Part shown: in pieces, positions 7,049 to 15,221 of the stretch | Layout of the letters: the number at the start of each line of letters is the position of its first letter | How positions within the stretch are numbered: position 1 is the stretch's first letter | Assembly (NCBI GenBank): GCA_036720245.1 | Contig: DAIMNI010000036.1 | Span: forward strand, 1 to 21,575 | Source: JAAZMA01 sp036720245 | Lineage (GTDB): Bacteria > Bacillota > Clostridia > Tissierellales > Tepidimicrobiaceae | DNA length: 21,575 nt | Direction of reading: 5' to 3' | The notes under the pieces: model-generated | What the model saw: only the letters and a program-made list of their open reading frames with translations | What the model was told of the DNA's origin: nothing | Databases searched by the model: none | Position numbers and translations under genes: made by a program

Positions 7049-7753
7049 TTGCATATTAGGCTTTTTATAATTGCCATAACCCCAGCTATAATCATTATAG
7101 GGGGCATATATTTATCTGATAGATATGATAAAGAACCCATGAGACTTTTAATACTAACCTATGTATTTGGGGCATTATCTGTAATACCCTCTATTATTGT
7201 AGAAGAATTACTTATGAGGATTAATCCCTTTATGGGAATTTTAGGTTCACTATATACTAGCTTTATAGTTGCTGGTTTTACTGAAGAATATTTTAAAAGG
7301 CAAGTAGTTTTAAGAATTCCCTATAAAACTAAATATTTCAATGAGAAATTAGATGGAATAGTTTATTCTGTATTTTCCACTATGGGATTTGCTACTGTGG
7401 AAAATGTTGTATATGTAGTATATAGATATACCAACAATCCCTATATAGGTCTATATAGGGGAATCTTTTCCGTACCAGCCCATGGAGTATTTGGAATTAC
7501 AATGGGATATTATTTATCTTTGGCAAAATTCGACACAGATGAAAAAAGAGCCAAAAGAAACTATAGGAGATCCCTTTATATGCCTATGTTACTTCATGGA
7601 TTCTTTGATTTTATATTAATGAGTGGAATCCCACAATTAACCATTCTATTTGTTCCCTATGTAATTTATATATGGTGGTTAAATGAAAGGAAACTAAGCA
7701 AATTCATGTATGACTCTAAAAGTAGATTTATAGATATTAATAAGGAAGAATAA
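7049..7753 (+). CDS. prsW: PrsW family intramembrane protease
   Basis: A roughly 234-aa multi-pass membrane protein of the PrsW glutamic-type protease family; in Bacillus subtilis PrsW cleaves the anti-sigma factor RsiW. Expected catalytic elements are present: the adjacent glutamates E79-E80 in AGFTEEYFKR, H145 in PAHGVFGITMGYYLS, and H183 in LLHGFFDF; E118 (TVEN) is also typical. The frame opens at TTG 7034, but that codon lies within the palindrome and before the GGAGGAG site (7036-7042). The TTG at 7049, six bases after that site, is the better start. No anti-sigma or sigma gene lies beside it, so its substrate is unknown. Confidence 0.88.
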   Translation: MHIRLFIIAITPAIIIIGGIYLSDRYDKEPMRLLILTYVFGALSVIPSIIVEELLMRINPFMGILGSLYTSFIVAGFTEEYFKRQVVLRIPYKTKYFNEKLDGIVYSVFSTMGFATVENVVYVVYRYTNNPYIGLYRGIFSVPAHGVFGITMGYYLSLAKFDTDEKRAKRNYRRSLYMPMLLHGFFDFILMSGIPQLTILFVPYVIYIWWLNERKLSKFMYDSKSRFIDINKEE

Positions 7754-7816
7754 TCTGTTGAATATTTTTTGACATAGTTATACAATAATATCAAACTAAT
7801 AATTTGGAGAAGAAAA

Positions 7817-9034
7817 ATGAAAAAAAGATATTTTATATTTATTTTATTGATTATAATTAGTATCTGCTTTTTAATGAGCTGTAATTGTATTCCTGATATT
7901 GAAGTAAATAAAAATTGGACAAGTCCAGACTTAGAAATAGATTCAGAAGAAGGGAAAATACAAGATAAAGAAAAAATACAGGAAACTTTAGAGCCTAAAA
8001 TCACCACTGCCACCATATTAGCTGCTGGAGACATAATGTTTCATATGCCTCAAAATAAAGCTGCTTTTAATTCAGGTACTGGAATATATGATTTTACAGA
8101 CAATTTTAATTATGTAAAAAAATATATACAATCTACTGATTTACCTATGGCGAATTTTGAAACAGTAGTTCTAGAGGGGAAAAAATATTCTGGCTTTCCT
8201 AATTTTAATTCCCCTATAGAAACTTTATCTGCCATAAGAGATGCAGGATTTCATATACTCACAACTGCCAATAATCACTGTTTAGATCAGGGTAAAACTG
8301 GCCTAATAAAGACTATAGATGCGATAGAAAATATAGGAATGAAAAATATAGGAACTTATAAATTTCCAGATAGTGATATAATGGTAGAGGATATTAATGA
8401 AATTAAAATTGCCACTCTTTCATATAGTTATGGTTTTAATGGAATGGACTATACTTTAACAGAAGAAGAAAGAGAATATATGCTAAGTAAAATAGACGAA
8501 GATAAAATAAAAAATGATATTGAAAAGGCTAAATCTTTAGGGGCTGATATAGTAACGGTATTTATTCATTGGGGAAATGAATATCAACAGGAACCCTCTG
8601 AAGCACAAATAGAATTAGGTGGAAAAATGGTAGAATGGGGGGCTAATATAATATTTGGTTCTCACCCTCATGTAGTGCAAAAAAGCGAAATCATAAATTT
8701 TAATGGAAAAGATAATTTTATAATATATTCTTTAGGGAATTTTTTATCTAATCAAAGATTAGAAAATACGGATAATAAATATACAGAAGATGGAATAATG
8801 GTAAAGATACAAGTGGAAAAGAATTTTGATAAAAATGAGACTAAAATTAAAAATATAGAATATATACCTACATGGGTAAGAAAACATAGAATAGATAATA
8901 AATTTCAATATGAAATACTTCCTATTAAAGATTTTTTAGAAGATGAGATATTATTTAATAGTTTAGATGAAAGGGAAAAAATTCGAATTCAAGAATCCTT
9001 AGAAAGCACCATGGGAAAAGTAATTGAATATTAA
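7817..9034 (+). CDS. CapA-type metallophosphatase-fold lipoprotein
   Basis: A 405-aa secreted lipoprotein: basic N-terminus, hydrophobic segment, and a lipobox LMSC with lipidated cysteine C22. The remainder matches the CapA/PGA_cap family (calcineurin-like fold), with AAGDIMFH at the start of the domain, MANFETVV, TTANNHCLDQG, TVFIHWGNEYQ, GSHPHVVQ and YSLGNFLSNQ supplying the Asp, Asn, His metal-ligand motifs in order. In Bacillus, CapA takes part in poly-gamma-glutamate capsule synthesis, but no capB or capC neighbour is present, so polymer synthesis should not be assumed. A TTGACA (7769-7774) lies upstream, but I see no good -10 at the right distance. Confidence 0.88.
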   Translation: MKKRYFIFILLIIISICFLMSCNCIPDIEVNKNWTSPDLEIDSEEGKIQDKEKIQETLEPKITTATILAAGDIMFHMPQNKAAFNSGTGIYDFTDNFNYVKKYIQSTDLPMANFETVVLEGKKYSGFPNFNSPIETLSAIRDAGFHILTTANNHCLDQGKTGLIKTIDAIENIGMKNIGTYKFPDSDIMVEDINEIKIATLSYSYGFNGMDYTLTEEEREYMLSKIDEDKIKNDIEKAKSLGADIVTVFIHWGNEYQQEPSEAQIELGGKMVEWGANIIFGSHPHVVQKSEIINFNGKDNFIIYSLGNFLSNQRLENTDNKYTEDGIMVKIQVEKNFDKNETKIKNIEYIPTWVRKHRIDNKFQYEILPIKDFLEDEILFNSLDEREKIRIQESLESTMGKVIEY

Positions 9035-9078
9035 GCAGTTTCTGAATATTTTTATATTTTTAAAATGTATATATTTAG

Positions 9079-9107
9079 TTCAAATTCCTATAAATTTATT
9101 ATATAAT
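9079..9107 (+). promoter_or_regulatory. Sigma-A-type promoter for the cdaA operon
   Basis: TTCAAA (9079-9084, 4 of 6 to consensus), 17-base spacer, perfect TATAAT (9102-9107). Predicted start near 9114, about 30 bases before cdaA. It probably drives the ten-gene unit ending at the terminator at 17589. Confidence 0.7.
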
Positions 9108-9145
9108 GATATTGTAGTTAAAAAATTGTAAAGGTGTGGATTGCC

Positions 9146-9988
9146 TTGCCAAATATACAAGACTTTCAAAATATATTATCAAACATTAGAATTAGGGATA
9201 TTATAGATATTTTAATAGTAGCCGTAGCCTTTTATAAATTATTTATGTTAATTAGGGAAACTAGGGCAGAACAACTTACTAAAGGAATAATTGCATTATT
9301 TATATTTACTAAATTGAGTGAGTGGTTAGAATTATATACTATTAATTGGTTATTAAGACAGTTAATGACTGTAGGAACATTAGCTATTTTAATAGTGTTT
9401 CAACCAGAGCTTAGACGAGCTTTAGAATATATTGGTCGTTCTAGATTTTTTACCAAATCTTTTACAGAAATAAAAGACGAAACACTATCTGGGGTAGTAG
9501 AAGAAATAACAGAGGCTGCAGCTTCTCTTTCCAGACAAAAAATTGGCGCTTTAATAGTTCTAGAAAGAAAAACAGGGCTATCTGAAGTAGCAGAAACTGG
9601 AACCAAAATAGAAGGTCAAGTTTCTAGTGAATTACTTATAAATATATTCATACCAAATACCCCACTACATGATGGAGCCGTAATAATAAAAGAAGATATG
9701 ATAAAAGCTGCAGGATGTTTTTTACCCCTTACAGACAATATGAGTTTAAGCAAAGATTTGGGGACTAGACATAGGGCAGCATTAGGTATTTCAGAAAAAT
9801 CAGACTGTCTAGCTATTGTAGTATCTGAAGAAACTGGTGCCATATCCATTGCAGAAAATGGCAGCTTAGCTAGATATTTAGATATTAAAACCTTAGAACA
9901 GATTCTTTTAGATATGTATAAACCAAGGGATATGAAGCAATCCTTTATTACAAAATGGAGGCGAAAATATGAGCAAAGAGATAGATAA
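9146..9988 (+). CDS. cdaA: Diadenylate cyclase CdaA (c-di-AMP synthase)
   Basis: A roughly 280-aa membrane enzyme that joins two ATP into cyclic di-AMP. Three hydrophobic helices (about 18-37, 47-58, 67-86) are followed by the DAC domain, with the catalytic D-G-A at 176-178 (TPLHDGAVI) and R-H-R at 208-210 (GTRHRAALG). A GTG at 9134 also opens the frame but has no ribosome binding site. TTG at 9146 lies nine bases after AAAGGTG (9130-9136) and gives the usual short N-terminus, so I place the start there, with moderate certainty. It overlaps cdaR by 20 bases, the standard pairing. A c-di-AMP riboswitch lies about 8 kb downstream. Confidence 0.95.
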   Translation: MPNIQDFQNILSNIRIRDIIDILIVAVAFYKLFMLIRETRAEQLTKGIIALFIFTKLSEWLELYTINWLLRQLMTVGTLAILIVFQPELRRALEYIGRSRFFTKSFTEIKDETLSGVVEEITEAAASLSRQKIGALIVLERKTGLSEVAETGTKIEGQVSSELLINIFIPNTPLHDGAVIIKEDMIKAAGCFLPLTDNMSLSKDLGTRHRAALGISEKSDCLAIVVSEETGAISIAENGSLARYLDIKTLEQILLDMYKPRDMKQSFITKWRRKYEQRDR

Positions 9989-11183
9989 GAATCTAACTTT
10001 AAAAATCTTTGCATTAATAATAGCTATCATTTTAAGATCTTATGTTATGGGTAAGGAAAACCCTTCTAGAACGAAAACTATAAAAAATGTAGAAGTTAAT
10101 TTTACAAATATAGAAAGTTTAGAACAGCAGGATTTAGTAATTATGGAACCTAAAACAGCTAAAATTAATGTGGAATTATCTGGTAAACTAAACAAATTAA
10201 GACCTCTTGATGAAAAGGATATTATAGCCACAGTAGATTTATCTGGCTATAGGGAAGGGGATGTAAAGGTCCCCGTTTATGTAGAAGTCCCACAAGATGT
10301 GAAGCTATTAGATTATAGTCCAAAGGAAATATTATTTAAATTTGAAGAAATCACAAGAAAAGAACATTTAATTACATTGAAAACTACAGGAGAGCTACCT
10401 AAAGGCCATATACTAGGTGAAGCTGAAATAAGACCTCAATCCATATATATAGAAGGGCCTAGATCTTGGGTAGATTCAGTATCTGAAGTGATAGCAGAAG
10501 TAGAATTAAATGATAAAGTAGATGATATAAAAGCCTTAGTCCCAATAAATCTTGTAAATAGTAAGGGAGACGATGTCAGGGGACTTGAGCAGGAGCAGAA
10601 TTTTGTAGATATATTTATTCCTGTCTATCAGTCTAAAGAAGTACCTATAGAATTGCAAACTGAAGGACAGCTTCCAGATAATTATGATATTGCAGATATT
10701 AAGATAGAACCAGCCACTGTGGCAATAAAGGGCAAAAAGAAGGATTTAAGAAATATTAATTCTATTAGCACTAGAATAATGGATATTAATTCTCTAATAG
10801 GAAAGAGAAATGTCCTAGTGGAACTAGATTTGCCAGAAAAGGTAGAATTAGTAGATCCAAATCAGCAGATAACTATAACCTTGAATGTAGCTGAAAGTAA
10901 AAGTAAAACTTTTAACTATACTTTGAAGGATGTAAATATTAAAAGCTTAGACCCTCAGTTTAAAATTGACGAAGCAGATTTGGAACAAAGTTTTGAAGTA
11001 GTTTTATTAGGTATAGCAGAAAAAATTGATTCTATAAATAAAGAAGATTTACTTATAGAAATGGATTTAAAGGATTTAGAAGAGGGAACACATAAGGTAG
11101 ATTTGACTATAAGGGAAAAAGAAGGTATTTTATCTATGGATATAGTACCAGATTCCCTAAATATAAAACTTTTGAAGGAATGA
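9969..11183 (+). CDS. cdaR: YbbR domain protein CdaR, regulator of CdaA
   Basis: A 404-aa protein with one N-terminal membrane anchor (about 10-26) and an extracellular part made of beta-rich repeats, apparently four YbbR domains, seen as recurring PKxxxVxVxG-like strands (about 55-125, 135-215, 220-300, 310-400). CdaR modulates CdaA activity in Firmicutes. The ATG at 9969 lies inside the end of cdaA, with GGAGGCG at 9957-9963, so translation is coupled. In many Firmicutes glmM follows; here a butyrate kinase gene follows after only ten bases. Confidence 0.93.
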   Translation: MSKEIDKNLTLKIFALIIAIILRSYVMGKENPSRTKTIKNVEVNFTNIESLEQQDLVIMEPKTAKINVELSGKLNKLRPLDEKDIIATVDLSGYREGDVKVPVYVEVPQDVKLLDYSPKEILFKFEEITRKEHLITLKTTGELPKGHILGEAEIRPQSIYIEGPRSWVDSVSEVIAEVELNDKVDDIKALVPINLVNSKGDDVRGLEQEQNFVDIFIPVYQSKEVPIELQTEGQLPDNYDIADIKIEPATVAIKGKKKDLRNINSISTRIMDINSLIGKRNVLVELDLPEKVELVDPNQQITITLNVAESKSKTFNYTLKDVNIKSLDPQFKIDEADLEQSFEVVLLGIAEKIDSINKEDLLIEMDLKDLEEGTHKVDLTIREKEGILSMDIVPDSLNIKLLKE

Positions 11184-11193
11184 GGAGGGAAAT

Positions 11194-12285
11194 ATGAATA
11201 GAGATTATGTTTTAGTTATAAACCCAGGCTCTACCTCTACTAAAGTGGCTCTTTTTAAAGAAGATGTGGAAATTAAATCTCACAAGATAAACCATAATGC
11301 TAAGGAATTGGAAAAGTATAAGGAAATTTTTGACCAATATGAATATAGATTAAATCTAATCTATGATTGGTTAAGAGATGAAGAAATCCCTACTAAATCC
11401 CTTAAAGCAGTAGTGGGAAGAGGTGGAATTTTAAGACCTATGCCTGGTGGCACCTATATGGTTACAAAGAGAATGATAGAAGATTTAAAAATAGGTGTTG
11501 GTGGAGAACATGCAGCTAATCTAGGTGGCGTATTAGCTAAGGGTATAGCTGATAGTGAAGGTATTGGGTCATATATTGTAGACCCAGTATCTGTAGATGA
11601 ATTTGAAAAGGTTTCCAGGATTTCTGGACTAAAAGATATAGAGAGAAAATCTCAGGTTCATTCCTTAAATATTAAGGCAGTATCCCATAGAAGGGCAGAA
11701 GAATTAGGAAAAACCTTAGAGGAGATAAATCTTGTAGTAGCCCATTTAGGGGGAGGAATTTCTATTTGTCCTGTAAAAGCTGGAAAGATGATAGATGTAA
11801 ATAATGCCTCTGAAATGGGGCCCTTTTCACCAGAGAGAACAGGGACTTTGCCAGTAGAGGATTTAGTTGAAATGTGTTATTCTGGTGAATATTCCCTAGA
11901 GGATATGAAAATAAAAATTAAAGGTAAAGGTGGACTTATGTCCTATTTAGGTACCACAGATGGAAGGGAAGTAGAAGAGAGAATTCTTAAGGGAGATAAA
12001 TATGCCAAATTGGTTTATGATGCTATGATTTACCAAATAGGAAAAGAAATAGGTGCCTATGCCACTGTATTAGATGGAAATGTAGATAATATAATTTTAA
12101 CAGGAGGACTAGCCTATTCTGATTATCTAGTAAATGGAATAAGTAAAATGGTAGAATTTATTTCAGAGATAATAGTATATCCAGGCGAAGATGAAATGTC
12201 TGCTTTAAATAAGGGTGTACTTAGAATTATTAGGAATGAAGAAAAAGTAAAAATATACGAAGATGAGGTGGTGTTTAATGATTAA
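11194..12285 (+). CDS. buk: Butyrate kinase (first copy)
   Basis: A 363-aa cytoplasmic acetokinase-superfamily enzyme converting acyl-phosphate (butyryl, isobutyryl or related) and ADP into the acid and ATP. Diagnostic stretches are NPGSTSTK near the N-terminus (phosphate-binding), GRGGILRPMPGGTY, VAHLGGGIS, the SPERTGTLP loop, and NIILTGGLAYS with YPGEDEM near the C-terminus. It differs substantially from the second copy at 13194, for example VGGEHAANLG against VQGDHASNLG, and SEMGPFSPERTG against EGDGAFSPERSG, so the two are old paralogues and not a recent duplication. It overlaps ptb by eight bases. It probably completes the energy-yielding end of 2-oxoacid oxidation. Confidence 0.93.
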   Translation: MNRDYVLVINPGSTSTKVALFKEDVEIKSHKINHNAKELEKYKEIFDQYEYRLNLIYDWLRDEEIPTKSLKAVVGRGGILRPMPGGTYMVTKRMIEDLKIGVGGEHAANLGGVLAKGIADSEGIGSYIVDPVSVDEFEKVSRISGLKDIERKSQVHSLNIKAVSHRRAEELGKTLEEINLVVAHLGGGISICPVKAGKMIDVNNASEMGPFSPERTGTLPVEDLVEMCYSGEYSLEDMKIKIKGKGGLMSYLGTTDGREVEERILKGDKYAKLVYDAMIYQIGKEIGAYATVLDGNVDNIILTGGLAYSDYLVNGISKMVEFISEIIVYPGEDEMSALNKGVLRIIRNEEKVKIYEDEVVFND

Positions 12286-13180
12286 ATCTTTTGAAAAATT
12301 AATTGGACTAGCTAAATCTAAAGGTAGTAAAAAATTAGCCGTAGCAGTGGCTGAAGACCATGAAGTATTAGAGGCTGTTAAAATGGCTACAGAACTAAAA
12401 ATAATAGAACCTACATTAGTAGGCGACAAAGAAAAAATTGAAGCTATAGCTAAGGAAATAAATTTTGATTTGACAAAGACAAAAATAATAGATGAAAAGG
12501 ATCAGGTTTTAGCAGCCAGAGAAGCTACAAGATTAGTAAGTAGTGGAGAATGTGATATTTTAATGAAAGGTCTAGTGCCTACAGCTACTATAATGAAGCA
12601 AGTATTGGATAAAGAAATAGGCCTTAGAACTGAAAAAATAATCAGCCATGTGGCTGCTTTTCATGTAAAAAATTATCATAAAGTATTTTTCGTAACAGAT
12701 GCTGCTATGAATATAGCGCCAGATTTAAATGGGAAGAAAGGGATAATTGAAAATGCAGTAGATTTAGCTCATTCCTTAGATATAAAAATACCTAAGGTAG
12801 CAATTCTTGCTGCTAGTGAAAAGGTTTCCCCAAAGATGGAATCTACTGTTCATGCAGGGGAATTGGTGAGTTTATATAAAAGTGGTGAAATAAAAAATTG
12901 TGTAGTAGATGGGCCATTTGCATTAGACAATGCTATTTCTAAAGAAGCTGCTAAAGTAAAGGGAATAGATTCAGAGGTGGCAGGAAATCCAGATATATTA
13001 TTGGTTCCAAACATAGACGCAGGGAATGTATTGTATAAATCCCTAACCTTTTTAGCAGATGCAGATTCTGCAGGAATTATTTTAGGTACAAAAGCCCCAA
13101 TAGTTCTAACTTCAAGGGCAGATAACAAAGAAGCAAAACTACATTCTATAGCATTGGGAGTGCTATTAACATCTAAATAA
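12278..13180 (+). CDS. ptb: Phosphate butyryltransferase
   Basis: A 300-aa enzyme of the PTA/PTB family, exchanging CoA for phosphate on short acyl-CoA to give the acyl-phosphate used by butyrate kinase. Recognisable family stretches are the N-terminal KKLAVAVAEDHEVLEAV, GECDILMKGLVPTATIMKQVL, FFVTDAAMNIAPDL, and the C-terminal NPDILLVPNIDAGNVLYKSL followed by GTKAPIVLTSRAD. A longer frame from 12263 exists, but the ATG at 12278 follows GAGGTGG and gives the family length. It sits between the two kinase genes and overlaps the first. Confidence 0.94.
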   Translation: MIKSFEKLIGLAKSKGSKKLAVAVAEDHEVLEAVKMATELKIIEPTLVGDKEKIEAIAKEINFDLTKTKIIDEKDQVLAAREATRLVSSGECDILMKGLVPTATIMKQVLDKEIGLRTEKIISHVAAFHVKNYHKVFFVTDAAMNIAPDLNGKKGIIENAVDLAHSLDIKIPKVAILAASEKVSPKMESTVHAGELVSLYKSGEIKNCVVDGPFALDNAISKEAAKVKGIDSEVAGNPDILLVPNIDAGNVLYKSLTFLADADSAGIILGTKAPIVLTSRADNKEAKLHSIALGVLLTSK

Positions 13181-13193
13181 AAGGAGGATATAT

Positions 13194-14264
13194 ATGGCAG
13201 AAAAATTATTAGTAATCAATCCAGGTTCAACCTCTACAAAAATTGGAGTATTTGAAGAAGAGGAGCTTATATTTGAAAAAACCTTAAGACATTCCGTAGA
13301 GGAATTAGCACCTTTTGATAAAATATTCGATCAATATAAATTTAGAGAAGATATTATAATAGAGAGTTTAAAAGAAAACAATATAGATATAAAATCCTTA
13401 ACAGGGATAATAGGTAGAGGGGGATTGTTAAAACCTATAGAAGGTGGAACCTATGAAGTAAACGATTTCATGATAGAAGATTTAAAAAATGGAGTCCAAG
13501 GAGATCATGCCTCAAATTTAGGTGGAATAATTGCTAATGAGATAGCAAAAGAAATTGGAGTAAAAGCCTATATAGTAGATCCTACTGTAGTAGATGAATT
13601 AGAAGATGTAGCTAGAATATCTGGATTAAAGGAAATAGAAAGAAGAAGTGTATTTCATCCCCTAAATCAAAAAGCAGTAGCCAGACGCCATGCAAAATCT
13701 CAAAATAAGAAATATGAGGATATGAATTTAATAATAGCACATCTAGGTGGAGGAATTTCAGTAGGAGCACATAAAAAAGGTAGAGTAATAGATGTAGCCA
13801 ATGCATTAGAAGGGGATGGAGCATTTTCTCCTGAAAGAAGTGGTAGTTTACCTGTAGGGGATTTAGTGAAACTTTGCTATTCTGGTAAATATACCTATGA
13901 TGAGATGAAAAAAATGATTAAGGGAAATGGCGGCATGGTATCTTATTTAGGAACTAATAATGGCATAGATGTATCTAAAAAAATAGAAAATGGAAATAAG
14001 GAAGCTGAATTAATCTACTATGCTATGGCTTATCAGGTAGCAAAAGATATTGGAAGCTGTGCAGCAGTACTAGAGGGAGATGTAGATAATATTCTTCTAA
14101 CTGGTGGTATTGCCCATGACAAGCGATTTACAGCTTGGATAGAAGAAAAGGTTAAATTTATAGCCCCAGTATTTATCTACCCTGGAGAGGATGAGCTAAC
14201 AGCATTGGCAGAGGGGGGCCTTCGAGTACTAAGAGGTGAAGAAGCTGCAAAAGAATATAGATAA
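13194..14264 (+). CDS. buk: Butyrate kinase (second copy)
   Basis: A 356-aa acetokinase-superfamily enzyme with the same signatures as the first copy: NPGSTSTK at residues 9-16, GRGGLLKPIEGGTY, IAHLGGGISVG, FSPERSGSLP, and ILLTGGIAHD with YPGEDELTALAEG near the end. AAGGAGG precedes its ATG, 13 bases after ptb. Two kinases around one transferase suggest different acyl preferences, for example straight against branched chains, although substrate cannot be read from sequence. The next gene starts 12 bases later, so the operon continues. Confidence 0.93.
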   Translation: MAEKLLVINPGSTSTKIGVFEEEELIFEKTLRHSVEELAPFDKIFDQYKFREDIIIESLKENNIDIKSLTGIIGRGGLLKPIEGGTYEVNDFMIEDLKNGVQGDHASNLGGIIANEIAKEIGVKAYIVDPTVVDELEDVARISGLKEIERRSVFHPLNQKAVARRHAKSQNKKYEDMNLIIAHLGGGISVGAHKKGRVIDVANALEGDGAFSPERSGSLPVGDLVKLCYSGKYTYDEMKKMIKGNGGMVSYLGTNNGIDVSKKIENGNKEAELIYYAMAYQVAKDIGSCAAVLEGDVDNILLTGGIAHDKRFTAWIEEKVKFIAPVFIYPGEDELTALAEGGLRVLRGEEAAKEYR

Positions 14265-14276
14265 TCAGGTGATAAT

Positions 14277-14951
14277 ATGTTAAATGATAAAAGATTAAAA
14301 TTTGTGATAGGTCATTATGGCAGTGGCAAAACTGAATTTAGTATTAATTATGCAGTGAAATTAGCAGAAATGGGGAAGAAGGTAGCCCTTGGGGACTTAG
14401 ATGTAGTGAATTTGTATTTTCGTTCTAGAGAAAAGAAAGAATTATTAGAAGAAAAGGGAATTAGGGTTATAGCTTCTTCTATTAATGCATCAGCAGTAGA
14501 TATACCAGCCATATCCGCTGAGATTGTAGTTCCTATGCAGGATGTATCCTACGAAGGGATAATAGACGTAGGGGGAGACCCTGCTGGCGCTAGAATCTTA
14601 GGAATGTATAAAGAATATTTAGTGGAAGGACAATATGATATGTTCTTTGTTTTAAATGCCAATAGACCTGAAACTCAAACTGTAGAAAAAGCTATGGAAT
14701 ATTTAAGAAAAATTGAAGATACAGCCAGGGCCAAGGTTACAGGTATAGTAAATAATACACATATGCTAAAAAGTACCACTGTAGAAGATGCATTAAAGGG
14801 ACAAAAGTTGGCAGAAGAACTATCTAATAAAGTTGGAATTCCTATTAAATATATATCTTGTATAGAAAGTGTTGCAAGTAAATTACCAGAAGATTTACAA
14901 GGTGAAATCTTCCCGATGAATTTGTATATGAGGGAAGATTGGATGATTTAA
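14277..14951 (+). CDS. P-loop ATPase of the 2-oxoacid oxidoreductase operon
   Basis: A 224-aa protein of the MinD/CobQ-like P-loop class. The Walker A is GHYGSGKT at residues 12-19. The switch region VALGDLDVVNLYFRSREKK (about 36-54) resembles the deviant-Walker ATPases, and DVGGDPAGAR (97-106) looks like the Walker B/switch II region. It lacks membrane segments or metal-binding cysteines. It lies between butyrate kinase and the ferredoxin subunit, with AGGTGAT before the ATG. A role as an assembly or maturation ATPase for the iron-sulfur oxidoreductase, or as a substrate sensor, is only inference from position. Confidence 0.75.
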   Translation: MLNDKRLKFVIGHYGSGKTEFSINYAVKLAEMGKKVALGDLDVVNLYFRSREKKELLEEKGIRVIASSINASAVDIPAISAEIVVPMQDVSYEGIIDVGGDPAGARILGMYKEYLVEGQYDMFFVLNANRPETQTVEKAMEYLRKIEDTARAKVTGIVNNTHMLKSTTVEDALKGQKLAEELSNKVGIPIKYISCIESVASKLPEDLQGEIFPMNLYMREDWMI

Positions 14952-14973
14952 CAAAAAGTATAGGGGGGTTATT

Positions 14974-15201
14974 ATGGCAAAGGTAAAAGGAACAGTAAGA
15001 TTCCAAGAAGATATTTGTAAGGGATGTGGCCTATGTGTATCAGTATGTCCTACAAAAATCATTTTCCTAAATAAAGATAAAATCAATGCTAAGGGCTATC
15101 ATCCAGCTACAGTAGTTGAAATGGACAAATGTATTGGCTGTGCCAGTTGTGCCACTATGTGTCCCGATGTAGTTATAACTGTTGAAAGAGAGAAAAACTA
15201 A
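14974..15201 (+). CDS. 2x[4Fe-4S] ferredoxin subunit of 2-oxoacid oxidoreductase
   Basis: A 75-aa ferredoxin with two complete C-x2-C-x2-C-x3-C-P clusters: C15, C18, C21, C25 and C53, C56, C59, C63. This is the delta-type subunit (VorD/KorD) that accepts electrons from the catalytic subunits and passes them to free ferredoxin. A strong AGGGGGG site precedes the ATG. It is followed 20 bases later by the alpha subunit gene, and the order delta-alpha-beta-gamma matches known 2-oxoisovalerate and 2-oxoglutarate ferredoxin oxidoreductases. Confidence 0.93.
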   Translation: MAKVKGTVRFQEDICKGCGLCVSVCPTKIIFLNKDKINAKGYHPATVVEMDKCIGCASCATMCPDVVITVEREKN

Positions 15202-15221
15202 ATTTTAAAGGAGGGTTATTT

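Noticed and set aside
7769..7774. TTGACA as a promoter for the CapA-type gene
   Set aside because: A perfect -35 box, but no acceptable -10 sequence at 16-18 bases; not called as a feature.
7817..9034. Poly-gamma-glutamate capsule locus
   Set aside because: Only a CapA-like gene is present; there is no capB, capC or capE neighbour, so a capsule operon is not supported.
9616..10014. Minus-strand reading frame opposite the cdaA end
   Set aside because: It lies antisense to the conserved DAC catalytic region and has no protein family features.
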